Part shown: piece after piece, positions 51,707-60,107 of the stretch
Position numbering within the stretch: the stretch's first letter is position 1
How the letters are laid out: each line of letters starts with the position of its first letter
Origin: Streptomyces sp. NBC_01381
GTDB taxonomy: Bacteria > Actinomycetota > Actinomycetes > Streptomycetales > Streptomycetaceae
Assembly: GCF_026340305.1 (NCBI RefSeq)
Contig: NZ_JAPEPI010000002.1
Coordinates: 2,170,001 to 2,234,000 of the forward strand
DNA: 64,000 nucleotides
Direction: 5' to 3'
Notes under the pieces: model-generated
What the model was told of the DNA's origin: nothing
The model's input: only the letters and a program-made list of their open reading frames with translations
The model's database searches: none
Made by a program: the position numbers and the translations under genes

Positions 51707-51907
51707 TAAGACCCGATTTCGCCGAGCGCGGTCTGCTCCGCCTGGCCAGGGCTCGCATCACGATTCTCGACGCAGCCCGCCTCCGGGACGAGGCAGGGTG
51801 ACGAGTAGCCGCACGATAGAAGTCAGTTGCTGATCACTGGGTCTTGTCGGGTCGATCGGCCTGGTTGGGATTCCTTACCGACACCCCACGGCGGCCGTGA
51901 GAGCCCG

Positions 51908-52578
51908 TCAGGCGTTCGTGCGTGATGGGCGGTCGGGGAGGTCGGTGAGCCGTTCGATGCGGAGTACCGTCTCGTCTGCCGTTGGTGATGGTCCACGGGT
52001 GACGAAGTCGATGCCGTGGTCCAGCCAGATGCCGGTGAGTCCGGCGAGGGCGGCCGCGTTTACATCGCTTTCCAGCATGTCGCCCACGTTCACCGCCTGG
52101 GCGGGGTCGTTCCGCATCCGCTGGCAGGCGGTGGTGTAGGCGGCGGGCTTGGCCGTACCGAGCTCGGTCGGGGTCAGGACGGCTTCGAAGTATTCGAGGA
52201 GTAGCCGTTTCAGGGTTTCCAAGCAGGGCTGGACACCGGGATAGCACCGCCAGGACTTCTCGAACACGGTGAGGTAGCGCTCGGCGATCCAGGCGTCCAG
52301 AAGACCTGGGCGTTCCGGAACCGGCTCGCCGAGCATCGGCAGGAAGGAACGGAGCCTGCGTCGGTGGTGCTCAGCGAAGGAGCACTGACCGGCCAGGCAT
52401 CCCCTCATGTGGCGCGCCTCCAGCGTCCACCACAGCGTTACCAGTTCCTCCGGTGGAGCCGTCGCGTTCGGCGCGGCCTGGACGATCTGGCCGATCGTTT
52501 CCAAGACCGCGCTTCGACGATCGACCAGGGTGCCGTCCAGATCGAAGACGGCTCTCTTCGCGTGATCTTGTCCGGCAT
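51908..52578 (-). pseudogene. HAD-superfamily hydrolase, frameshifted at the start
   Basis: ATG 52578 reads MPDKITRR; two extra bases then shift into AVFDLDGTLVDRRSAVLETI, which carries HAD motif I (D-L-D-G-T). The body is a helical cap (EELVTLWWTLEARHMRGC), then motif III LTPTELGTAKPAAYTTACQR and motif IV NVGDMLESDVNAAALAGLTG. No in-frame start codon precedes motif I, so as written motif I is untranslated. A phosphatase of this type would act on small phosphate esters. Confidence 0.75.
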
Positions 52579-52711
52579 GTCGTCGTGAGGCTGGTGTGTT
52601 GAGGGCAGCACTGGCCCGATGGTCGACAACGGCCGGCGCGGCGCTGCCGGACGTGCCGCTGCCCGGGCACTGGTTCTCCGCCCAGTTCCAGGAGCGGATG
52701 AAGCATGTCTA

Positions 52712-53421
52712 CCCGGCGCTGCAGTCGGTGCCGTACCCGTCCGGACCGGGGGTGTCCTGTCCCAGGCCCCGACGGATCGCGATCTCCACGGGTGCGTACG
52801 TGCCGTCGGCCCGTTCCAGTTCGTACGGTGCGGCCGGCATCAGCGGCGGCTGGGCCATAAAGCGCGGACGCACCCCATGGTGCGATTGCGCCGCGTGCAC
52901 CAGGAACGGATGGCACAGGAAGACGTCTCCCGGAGACCCGGTGGCAAGGGGTGCGAGCCGACCCGGATCCGGGTCGGGGCGTCCTGTTCACCGACCTCGC
53001 TGAACAGGAACAGCATCAGCAGCGCCCGGCCCTGGGAGCGCAGATTTGTGAAGTACCAGCTCTCGCCTTCCGGCAGATAGCTCCCCTCGATGTGCCAGCC
53101 CGCGTCGTCCGGCTCCTCCTCGTTCGGGAAGCGCAGCGGGAACGTGCCCAGCGAGTAGCGCGGCTCCCAGCGTCCGGCGCCGACGAGCAGGTCGTACGCG
53201 CGCTGCAGGGACGGGGAGTTGGGTGCAGCGGCGAACGGCCCCTGCGCCATGCCGCCCACCCAGTGCACGGGCTGCGTCCACGTCGACGGGTCGTCCGGGT
53301 CGCAGCCCGTCTCTCGCCACAGCAGGCGCGCGCAGCCCGCGGCCACGCGCGGCGCGACGGCGCCCTCCAACTTCACGAAGCCGTCGCGGAGGAAACGGGA
53401 TACCAAGGTCGTGTCATCCAT
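52712..53421 (-). pseudogene. Phytanoyl-CoA dioxygenase (PhyH) family, frameshifted and internally deleted
   Basis: ATG 53421: MDDTTLVSRFLRDGFVKLEG, VHWVGGMAQGPFAAAPNSPS, GWHIEGSYLPEGESWYFTNL (the Fe-ligand H-x-D/E pair) and TRIRVGSHPL. Near 52945 the frame shifts and about 30 residues are missing; it resumes TGSPGDVFLCHPFLVHAAQS with the distal His and HHGVRPRFMAQPPLMPAAPY to 52712. Members hydroxylate small molecules with Fe(II) and 2-oxoglutarate. Confidence 0.75.
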
Positions 53422-53522
53422 GCCCCCATCGTGTGGCGACACCGGTCCCGATCACCCGACATTCTCCGCACCGCTTTTGTCGGGTGTTCACCGAGCCGCT
53501 TCTTGACTCCTCTGAGACCGGA

Positions 53523-53732
53523 AGCAACCGCCCTGCGGTCACACCCGCCCAGGTCGCAGCGTGGGCCGGCAGCAGCGTCCCCGTACTCCTCGCCACGTAC
53601 GCGCGCTGCATCACCGGCCAGCTCACCGAGCTCCAGCAGCGCATCGAAGGCCCACAGCAGCATCCAAGCGCTGGCGGCGCCCTGCGGCTGCCGCCAGCCC
53701 CGCCCGCGACGCCAGCAGGTAGAGCTCGTTGA
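53523..53732 (+). pseudogene. Tyrosine recombinase (integrase) C-terminal relic
   Basis: RPAVTPAQVAAWAGSSVPVL then LATYARCITGQLTELQQRIE matches the C-terminus of phage-type integrases (family P-x-Q-V-A-E-W-A-G-H-S-V-x-V-L-L-x-x-Y-A), including the catalytic Tyr in TYARC. The His of A-G-H-S is Ser here. The catalytic Arg region and N-terminus are absent, so an integrated element was once present nearby. Confidence 0.72.
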
Positions 53733-54513
53733 CACGCCCGCCCGACCCCATCGCTGACTCATTCGGCGATGGCGACGGATCATTGGGTACGGCTGTGAGG
53801 CGAGAAGACGAAAGTACCTTCCTGACCTGGGACGAAGAACCTTGTTGAGAGGTTCTGCCGGTCCAGCGGAGGGCGCTCTCTGCGGGCAGGCTGCCGGGTT
53901 ACCCCCAAGGTCCATGTCATGACGGACAGTTCAAGGGCTGTCGGGCACCGGAGCGCTGTGCAGACCGACCTGCCGATCCCACAGGTCTGACGGCCGCCTA
54001 CGTGTGTGGCACTGGGGCGGTTTTGCGGCCATGCGCGACACGGTTGTCACGCCACTCGCTCGTCGGAATGCAGGTTGGCTGATTGGTGGGCGGTGGATAG
54101 GTAAAGCCCCCGGTGGCCGGTCTTCGGGATTCCGTGCGTGCGGACAGGAAATTCCCCGGCCGATGACCCGTGGTCTCTCTTGGTTTGTCTGGACTGTCTG
54201 GCACTCGCCGGATACGGGCAGCTGTTGGATGAGGTGTTGCCGCACGTAGCACGGGTGTTGGTGAAGCGGGTGCTTCTCCAGGGCGGGCGTCGTGCAACGC
54301 GGTCAGTGTCGGCGCTGATGCCGCGCCCGGACTGTGAGGATTGCTCGCCGTCTCGGTGCGTCGATACTGCCTTGCTGGTCCGATATTGAGCCGCCACGAC
54401 TGTCCGTCGGGGATGACCAGATAGTGCGCTGGGGCGGCGGCAGATGACGTGCTGTGATGTGCCGCGCACGGAACGAACATGTCGCTCAAGCGTCAAGTAA
54501 TGGAGGTCAGTTG
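53733..54513. other. About 780 bases without a recognisable gene
   Basis: Frames on both strands lack motifs. This may be the eroded interior of the integrated element. The promoter of the next gene lies at its right edge. Confidence 0.4.
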
Positions 54514-54888
54514 ATGAGGCGCAGGTTCACGGTCGCGGCGGTGGCAGCGGCCACGTTGATGGCAACAGGTGTGGCATCGGGCACCGCGCAGGCGGCACAG
54601 GGCAGTGAGCCGGAATCGTGGTGCGGTACAGGCTGGAGTATCGCGGCCCAGTGGGGAGCCTCGGCCGGCCAACCCTGCTGGAACCCCGCTCACGTCGGAG
54701 GCTGGGTCGACGACCGCAGGCAGGACGGAAGGTGCGTATTCATGCGCTTCGACTGGTACCGCAACGGCTACTTGGTCGACTCCAAAGACTCACCCCTCGT
54801 CTGTGACCATGACCAGCGCGAGGAGTTCGACCTCAGGTCCGCCGACCCCTATGCCACCTGGGTGAACTGGCGACTCCACTCCATCTGA
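54514..54888 (+). CDS. Small secreted protein, cysteine-containing, unknown function
   Basis: ATG 54514 has GGAGG eight bases upstream. The 124-residue product has a Sec signal (MRRRFTVAAVAAATLMATGV then ASGTAQAAQ). The mature part has four cysteines: WCGTGWSIAAQWGASAGQPC, CVFMRFDWYRNGYLVDSK and LVCDHDQ, probably two disulfides, with many Trp and Asp. No family is recognised. The stop lies inside a terminator hairpin. Confidence 0.72.
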   Translation: MRRRFTVAAVAAATLMATGVASGTAQAAQGSEPESWCGTGWSIAAQWGASAGQPCWNPAHVGGWVDDRRQDGRCVFMRFDWYRNGYLVDSKDSPLVCDHDQREEFDLRSADPYATWVNWRLHSI

Positions 54889-54905
54889 TCAGCCACTGCT
54901 GATCA
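54886..54905 (+). terminator. Terminator hairpin overlapping a stop codon
   Basis: TGATCAGC (54886-54893, including the TGA stop) pairs with GCTGATCA (54898-54905) across CACT. Confidence 0.75.
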
Positions 54906-54971
54906 GCGGGGGGCGCATGGAGTGGTTGTGAGTGGCTGTGACCACCCGCGCCCCCCGGCTTAGAGGGTGTC

Positions 54972-55225
54972 TCACGTGGCGAGTTTCGCAAGTCTCTTGT
55001 AGCAGGTCAGCGCGGCTGCGAGGCCGACGAAGGCGAGGAAGTGGCTGCCCTTTCGTTCGTACCGGACGGTGAGGCGGCGGTAGCCGAAGAGCCAGGAGAT
55101 CGACCGCTCGATCTTCCAGCGGTGCCGGCCGAGCCGCTCGCCGGACTCGATACCGGGACGGGTAATCCGGGCGATGAGGTTGCGGCCGCGGAGCCAGCGG
55201 AGGTGCTCCGCGGAGTAGTACGCCT
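54972..55225 (-). pseudogene. IS5-type transposase C-terminal relic
   Basis: AEHLRWLRGRNLIARITRPG, GRHRWKIERSISWLFGYRRL (catalytic Glu) and TVRYERKGSHFLAFVGLAAA, ending LTCYKRLAKLAT at 54972. This is the C-terminal third of a transposase related to, but distinct from, copies A-C. Confidence 0.78.
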
Positions 55226-55269
55226 AATAGGCGCTGTGGGTTGGCCGTTGGGCCAGTCCTGGTAGGGGC

Positions 55270-55479
55270 TGGGTGTTCGCCGCACTCACCGCCTCACCCG
55301 GAGCCCATGCGCACTACACCCGCCGCCGCGACACCGGTGATCGCTACTACGCCGCCCTCCGTCATCTGTTCAACCGCATGCTCGGCCAGCTCCACCACTG
55401 CCTGGCAATGCGTCAGAGCTACGACGAAGCGACCGCCTTCACCTCACCGACACCGCCCGTGGTCGCCGCAGCTGCTTGA
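55270..55479 (+). pseudogene. C-terminal relic of a second IS110-family lineage
   Basis: FAALTASPGAHAHYTRRRDT, GDRYYAALRHLFNRMLGQLH and HCLAMRQSYDEATAFTSP, ending VVAAAA. This is the C-terminus of a different IS110 subgroup (R-x-L-x-N-R-x-L-G-x-L-H-H-C-L) from the copies at 14552 and 38645. Confidence 0.78.
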
Positions 55480-55499
55480 CCCGATAGCTGCATGGGGTG

Positions 55500-56030
55500 T
55501 CTTGTCTGCGTAAGCCCTGAGGCCGGCCTCGCCGAGGGCGTCGATGATGCGTGCTGGCGGGCCGCCGTCAGGTCGTGTGTCGCGCCGGGCAGTGCGGGCG
55601 ATGCCCATAGTTGCCGTCCGAACCGATCGGTCAGGACCTGGACGTTCATGCCATAGTGCCGGTTCTTGCCGGAGTAGTAGGGCCGGTCGGCGGCGATCCG
55701 GTCGATCGGCAGCACGGTCCCGTCCAGGACCACGTACGCCTTCGTACGAGCCGTCACCATCACCTCGTCGAGCGTCGGCGCGAGCACGGCCAGGACCTCG
55801 ATCGCCTCGCGGACGTAGCGGTACACGGTGGAGATCCCGATGCGGAAACCGGCCGCGAGCTGCGCGTAGGTGTCGCCACACCGTAGAGGAGCCAGGGCGA
55901 GCAGGGCCTGGCGCCTGGGAGTCAGCCGTCGCCACCGGCTGCCGATCTCCCGGCGTCGTGCCGCCAACTCCCGGCTCAGGTGGCGCAGGTGCGCGGTGGA
56001 CAGGTCAATGGCCGACGGGTAGACAAGCAC
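55500..56030 (-). pseudogene. IS5-like (DDE_Tnp_4) transposase, frameshifted and truncated
   Basis: GTG 56030 (AGGAG upstream): MLVYPSAIDLSTAHLRHLSR, LALAPLRCGDTYAQLAAGFR, KAYVVLDGTVLPIDRIAADR, YYSGKNRHYGMNVQVLTDRF and SPALPGATHDLTAARQH. Then in another frame IIDALGEAGLRAYADK, where it breaks. The relative at 43975 breaks at the same point. Cause unknown; the shared break may mark a recombination hotspot. Confidence 0.78.
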
Positions 56031-56306
56031 ACGAGGCTCCTGGCACGACGGTCGATCTTGATCGACACCCCGTCTGCCAGGAGCTTCGTCGTTCTGTAGA
56101 TCCGTCCAACTCGCAGTCAATCTGGCCAGGTTGGAAGACCCTCGCTCTGGGGAGTAACAAAGGTCTGCCGCAACGCGTACGTCCCTGCTACGTCTCTTCT
56201 GTGCGTGTTTCCTGCCACTTCCGAACGCCAGTCGCCACATCGCTTCGGTCGACGGTCGAGTTGGAACTCGCGGGGTGCGGGCGTCGTGAGAGACGGGAGG
56301 ATGGGC

Positions 56307-56830
56307 GGGTGCTGTCCCAGGTCCGGGGTCTGACTCATGAGTTGCCTGACCGAAGTGTCCCGCTGTCACAGTGTCGGCTGTGGGCCGGGGACGGTGCGTT
56401 GTCGGTGCCGGGCCGGCGGGGCGTGTCCCGATAGGGGCCTGCCGATCATTGTGGCGTCCTCACGTTTCTGACCGCCTGACGCAGCCCGGTACCGGCAACG
56501 CGACGCGCAGTCGGACCGGAAGGGGAACGGGCATTTCGGGATCGACCATGCGCACAAAGATCACGTCGAATACGCCGTCTGCTCCGTAGATGCGTCGTCG
56601 TCGCCCTGCGGGGGATGTGGTGCTGGGAGTGGGCCCGCACCAGGATGCCCATGGGGCTGCAGCGCTCTCCTTGACGGGGACAGTCCTCGCCGCCGGCGAG
56701 TTCCCGGCCACCGCGGCGGGCGACCGCGAGCTGCTGAAGTGGGCCAGGAATTGGGGAGCCCTGAGGCGGCCCGGAAGGTCTTCCACCTGGTCATACAGTT
56801 ACAGCCAGGACCCCGGTAATAGGGGCTGCT
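56307..56830 (+). mobile_element. Internally deleted IS110 derivative with left end
   Basis: The left end is intact through GTGTCCCGATAGGGGCCTGC. The transposase start is ATT instead of ATG (about 56534), an early TAG follows, and about 80 degenerate codons run to LLKWARNWGALRRP. A jump at CGGCCCGG (about 56770, a short homology) leads to GGTCTTCCACCTGGTCATAC and the right terminus GGTAATAGGGGCTGCT. About 520 bp remain with both ends, so it could still be moved in trans. Confidence 0.75.
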
Positions 56831-56989
56831 GTGACAGGTGAGGCCCCTGCCGACCAAGTGCCGGTCACTACGAATGCGGCGTCTGTGAGCGTATCGAGTG
56901 CCCGCCGTGAGCGGTGCCGCTGCTCGGCTACCTGTTGCGAATCGATCGCGAACGATCGGCCGGTGTCAGTTCCAGGATGCCCCAAGAGC

Positions 56990-57183
56990 TCTGACCGGAG
57001 CGTCTGAATTACACAGTGTCGGCTGTTGGCTGGGGGCGGTGCGTTGTCGGTGCCGGGCTGGCGGGGTGTGTCCCGACAGGGGCCTGCTGACTGCTGTGGC
57101 GTCCTCACGTTTCTGACCGTCTGACGCGGCCCGGTTCCGGCAACGCGACGCAACACTTCGTCGGGCCGGAAGGAGGATTGGGC
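56990..57183 (+). mobile_element. IS110 left end fused to a foreign reading frame
   Basis: The left end starts mid-way (CTCTGACCGGAGCGTCTGAA), keeps GTGTCCCGACAGGGGCCTGC (one change in the loop), and runs to the usual ribosome site GGAAGGAGGATTGGGC. The transposase itself is absent. Confidence 0.65.
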
Positions 57184-57384
57184 ATGTCTACTTCAACCAC
57201 CGACCCTGTGGCACACAGCATGACGGTCTCGTGGCAAACGACGGATAATCCTCGGGGCGTACCTGTCGCGGAGGAACGACCGATCCATTTCTCGGCTCTC
57301 CTCGACCTCTTTCCCGCGCCGGATCTGCCCCTGGCGGGCGACGAGCTGCCCTCCTCGTCGAGTGATGAGAGCTCGGCTGAATGA
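57184..57384 (+). CDS. Small acidic protein starting at an IS110 initiation site
   Basis: ATG 57184 with GGAAGGAGG upstream. The first five codons (MSTST) are those of the IS110 transposase; the frame then reads TDPVAHSMTVSWQTTDNPRG, VPVAEERPIHFSALLDLFPA and PDLPLAGDELPSSSSDESSA. The product is 66 residues, acidic at its C-terminus and unlike any family I know. IS110 could be supplying its expression signals to a captured gene, or it is a chance frame. Confidence 0.45.
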   Translation: MSTSTTDPVAHSMTVSWQTTDNPRGVPVAEERPIHFSALLDLFPAPDLPLAGDELPSSSSDESSAE

Positions 57385-57788
57385 TGAGCGCCTCCTTCAT
57401 GGCCCTCCGGTCGGATGGCGCGGCGTCCGGTGCGGGACGGGTCAGTTCGGTGCGCGCGCGGTTCGACGACGGCCGGCAAGGGCGGTAGCCGGTGGGGTGG
57501 AGACGAGCACGCCGGGTCCGAGCTCGGCGAGGGGCCGCGAGGCCAGGTCTGTATGGCGTTGGCCGGATTCTCCGGTTGCTCGACAAGCCACAGTCCCTCG
57601 ACGATCCGGGCGGTACTGCACCTGGTGAGCAACTCCCTGGCGAGCAGGACCACGACACCGTTGACAGGAGAGTCAGCTCGATGGTCATTCGTGCGGGTCA
57701 GCGAAGACGCAAAGTGGTTGACCGGCCCGCGTCCGCCTTGTGCGGGCGCGGGCCTGCCCGGTGGAATCCCTGTGCCCTTGGGCCGGTC
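57385..57788. other. No intact gene; possible SARP-type scrap
   Basis: On the minus strand 57540-57653 reads VLLARELLTRCSTARIVEGL then W-L-V-E-Q-P-E-N-P-A-N-A-I-Q, which recalls the DNA-binding domain of SARP/AfsR proteins (L-W-x-E-x-P-P-x-x-A-x-N-A-I-Q). Match is weak and no start is seen. Confidence 0.3.
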
Positions 57789-59744
57789 TCAGCCGACGTG
57801 GACGCGGGGGCGGCGGGAGCGGTCCGGTTCCGCCTCCCGCAGCACTTCGCGGGTGACTGGGGCGACTTCGCCCTGGCCGAGGAGGAAGAAGCGGAGGAAG
57901 TTGGCCAAGGGGTTGCCCTCGGTCCACTCGAAGTACATGTGGGGGCGGGTGCCGGTGGTGTCGCGGGCGTGGAGGAGCAGGGCGGCCAGCGCGTTGGGGA
58001 CGGAGGAGGATTCGACGGTGAGGACGCGGTAGCGGTCGTGGAGGACCTCGCCGCGGACGGTCAGGCCGGCCTCGAACTCGGAGGGGTCGGTGACGGTGAC
58101 CTCGACGAAGACGAAGTCCTCGGAGGTGGGGAGGTCGTTGTCGGCGCGGATCTGCTCGATCTTGTCGCGATACTCGGCGACGTCACGGTTGTCGGGTTCG
58201 TTGGCGATGAACCGGGCCGTGCGGTGCGAGATGTCGCGGATGAAGCGCTCGGCCATGTCGTCGAGTTCGATGTGCGTGACGCGCAGTTCGAAGGCGCGGC
58301 CGAGGCGGGAGAGGAGGGAGATGAGGATGATGCCGGCGATGAAGCAGGCGCCGATCTTCACGCCGTCGGGGCGTTCGATGACGTTGACGACGGTGGTGTA
58401 GAGGAAGACGACCGAGATGACGGCGAAGGCGATGGTCCAGCCGCGCTGCTCCGCCTTGCGGGCGGCGATGGTCACCGCGATGGCGGCGGAGCAGATGAGG
58501 ACGAGGACACCGGTCGCGTACGCGCCGCCCTGGGCATCGACGTCGGCGTTGAAGATCCACGTGACCAGGAACCCGACGAGAGTGAAGACGATGACCATGG
58601 GCCGCACGGCGCGCGCCCAGTGCGGGGCCATTCCGTACTTGGGCAGGTAGCGGGGCATGAGGTTGAGCAGGCCCGCCATGGCGGAGGCGCCGGCGAACCA
58701 CAGGATGGCGATGGTGGAGACGTCGTAGATCGTGCCGAAGGTGTTGCCGAGGTATTCGTGTGCGAGGTAGGCGAGGGCGCGGCCGTTGGCGTCACCGCCG
58801 GACTCGAACTCCTCATGTGGGATGAGGACGGTGGTGATGAAGCTGGTGGTGATGAGGAAGACGCTCATGATGAGCGCGGCCGTGGTCAGGAGCTTCTTCG
58901 TGCCCCGGATGCGTCCGGTGGGCTTCTCCTCGGTGTCGTCCGCGTCGCCTTCGACGTGTGGCATGACCGCCACGCCGGTCTCGAAGCCGGAGAGGCCCAG
59001 GGCGAGCTTGGGGAAGACGATTAGCGCCACGCCGATCATGGCGAAGACGTTGCCGTGTTCCGCTGTGAGGGCGGCGGTCCAGTCGGTGACGACGTGGCCT
59101 TCGGTGGCCACGTGCCACAGGCCGGTGATCACGACGACCACGTTGAGTGCCAGATAGAGGCCGACGAGGGCGACGGCGACGCCGATCGCCTCGAGGAAGC
59201 CCTTGAGGAAGACCGCGCCGAGCAGCGCGATGAGGACCATGGTGATCAGGACCTGTTTGTCGTGCAGGGCGTCGGCGAGGTGCGGGTTCTCCACCAGGTG
59301 GGTGGAGGCGTCGGCGGCCGAGAGCGTGATGGTGATCAGGAAGTCGGTGGCCGCGAAGCCGAGGAGGGTGAGGACGAACAGTTTGCCCTTCCAGAAGGAC
59401 AGCAGCCGCGACAGCATCGCGATCGAGCCCTCGCCGTGCGGGCTCTCCTCGGCGACGCGGCGGTAGACGGGGAGCGCGCCGGCCAGGGTGACGATCACCA
59501 GAACGATGGTGGCGACGGGAGACAGCAGTCCGGCCGCAAGCGCGGCGATGCCGGGCTGGTAGCCGAGGGTGGAGAAGTAGTCGACACCCGTCAGGCACAT
59601 CACCCGCCACCAGCGCTGCCCCTGGTGCGCAGCCTCCGGGGCCGACTCCACGGGCCGGGAGGGCTTGCCCTTCCCCATGTCGGAGAGGCCCTCCAACATC
59701 CACGCGCGCAATCGTCCGGTGCGCGTGTCGTTCGTGGTGGCCAT
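57789..59744 (-). CDS. APC-family permease, KimA/Kup-like, potassium cluster
   Basis: A 651-residue protein. The N-terminal 45 residues are cytoplasmic, then about 12 helices (for example WRVMCLTGVDYFSTLGYQPG, GVALIVFPKLALGLSGFETG, WFAGASAMAGLLNLMPRYLP). A C-terminal cytoplasmic domain of about 190 residues follows (LRVTHIELDDMAERFIRDIS, PTSEDFVFVEVTVTDPSEFE). The start DYFSTLGYQP and the long C-terminal domain match the KimA group of high-affinity potassium symporters. Its neighbours (DUF4118 protein, kdpD relic) support a potassium role. Direct repeats at 59845-59863 lie 101 bases upstream. Confidence 0.88.
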   Translation of the reverse strand: MATTNDTRTGRLRAWMLEGLSDMGKGKPSRPVESAPEAAHQGQRWWRVMCLTGVDYFSTLGYQPGIAALAAGLLSPVATIVLVIVTLAGALPVYRRVAEESPHGEGSIAMLSRLLSFWKGKLFVLTLLGFAATDFLITITLSAADASTHLVENPHLADALHDKQVLITMVLIALLGAVFLKGFLEAIGVAVALVGLYLALNVVVVITGLWHVATEGHVVTDWTAALTAEHGNVFAMIGVALIVFPKLALGLSGFETGVAVMPHVEGDADDTEEKPTGRIRGTKKLLTTAALIMSVFLITTSFITTVLIPHEEFESGGDANGRALAYLAHEYLGNTFGTIYDVSTIAILWFAGASAMAGLLNLMPRYLPKYGMAPHWARAVRPMVIVFTLVGFLVTWIFNADVDAQGGAYATGVLVLICSAAIAVTIAARKAEQRGWTIAFAVISVVFLYTTVVNVIERPDGVKIGACFIAGIILISLLSRLGRAFELRVTHIELDDMAERFIRDISHRTARFIANEPDNRDVAEYRDKIEQIRADNDLPTSEDFVFVEVTVTDPSEFEAGLTVRGEVLHDRYRVLTVESSSVPNALAALLLHARDTTGTRPHMYFEWTEGNPLANFLRFFLLGQGEVAPVTREVLREAEPDRSRRPRVHVG

Positions 59745-59844
59745 GGGGGTACTCCTGGGCTGCTGTTGGATGGGGGGATTCCGGCCACTGCACGGACGGC
59801 CGGGTCAGCGTAGGCACGCCTCGAGACGCGCGCCGCGTCAGGAG

Positions 59845-59863
59845 CGTCAGGAAAGCGTCAAGA
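59845..59863. promoter_or_regulatory. 19-bp motif, site 1 (permease promoter)
   Basis: CGTCAGGAAAGCGTCAAGA. Two half-sites G-T-C-A-R-G are spaced 11 bases apart; a further GTCAGG lies nine bases to the left (59837). 101 bases before the permease start. Confidence 0.55.
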
Positions 59864-59992
59864 TCCCTCGGCTGGGCGTCGGATGCCTCACAATCACCCG
59901 CTGCCCTTCGGCCGCGTCCCGTGGATGGGTCGGCCGCGTCGCGGATCTGACGCCGTCAGTGCTGCTGCTCGGCTCCGCTTCCGCTGCCGACC

Positions 59993-60011
59993 CATCAGGG
60001 ATCCGTCAAAG
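59993..60011. promoter_or_regulatory. 19-bp motif, site 2 (DUF4118 gene promoter)
   Basis: CATCAGGGATCCGTCAAAG, with half-sites 11 bases apart, 97 bases before ATG 60108. Confidence 0.6.
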
Positions 60012-60074
60012 ACACCTCCGTCCGGTGCCACCCGTGCCGCGCCGGGCGGAGCCTGGACTCACAAGAGGCGTTCC

Positions 60075-60086
60075 GGGGGGGGGGGG
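60075..60086 (+). repeat. Homopolymer of twelve G
   Basis: Twelve consecutive G, 22 bases before the DUF4118 start and 11 before its ribosome site region. Runs of this length are prone to slippage in replication and also in sequencing. Confidence 0.8.
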
Positions 60087-60107
60087 CTGGATCCTGCGAG
60101 GTGGATC

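Larger units (their letters stand above)
50194..51801 (+). pseudogene. Crp/Fnr-family regulator, split by IS copy B
   Basis: The left part (ATG 50194, AGGAG upstream) reads a cyclic-nucleotide-binding fold: NWCLAEVDIFCDLSEQEMAG, GKLLFAPTEPCEVLFLLKQG and GTKFGEMVLLGQRMYGNCAE. It continues to the helix-turn-helix start FTHEQLAALAGTSRETC, where the element enters (TAA target). The right part (about 51716-51801) reads DFAERGLLRLARARITILDA and ARLRDEAG. Even after removing the element the frame is off, so bases near the site are also lost. The allosteric pocket lacks the cAMP-type R-x-S/T, as in many actinobacterial members. Confidence 0.85.

Noticed and set aside
57492..59024. 510-codon plus-strand frame
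   Set aside because: Asp/Glu/Gly-rich antisense shadow of the permease; no hydrophobic core.
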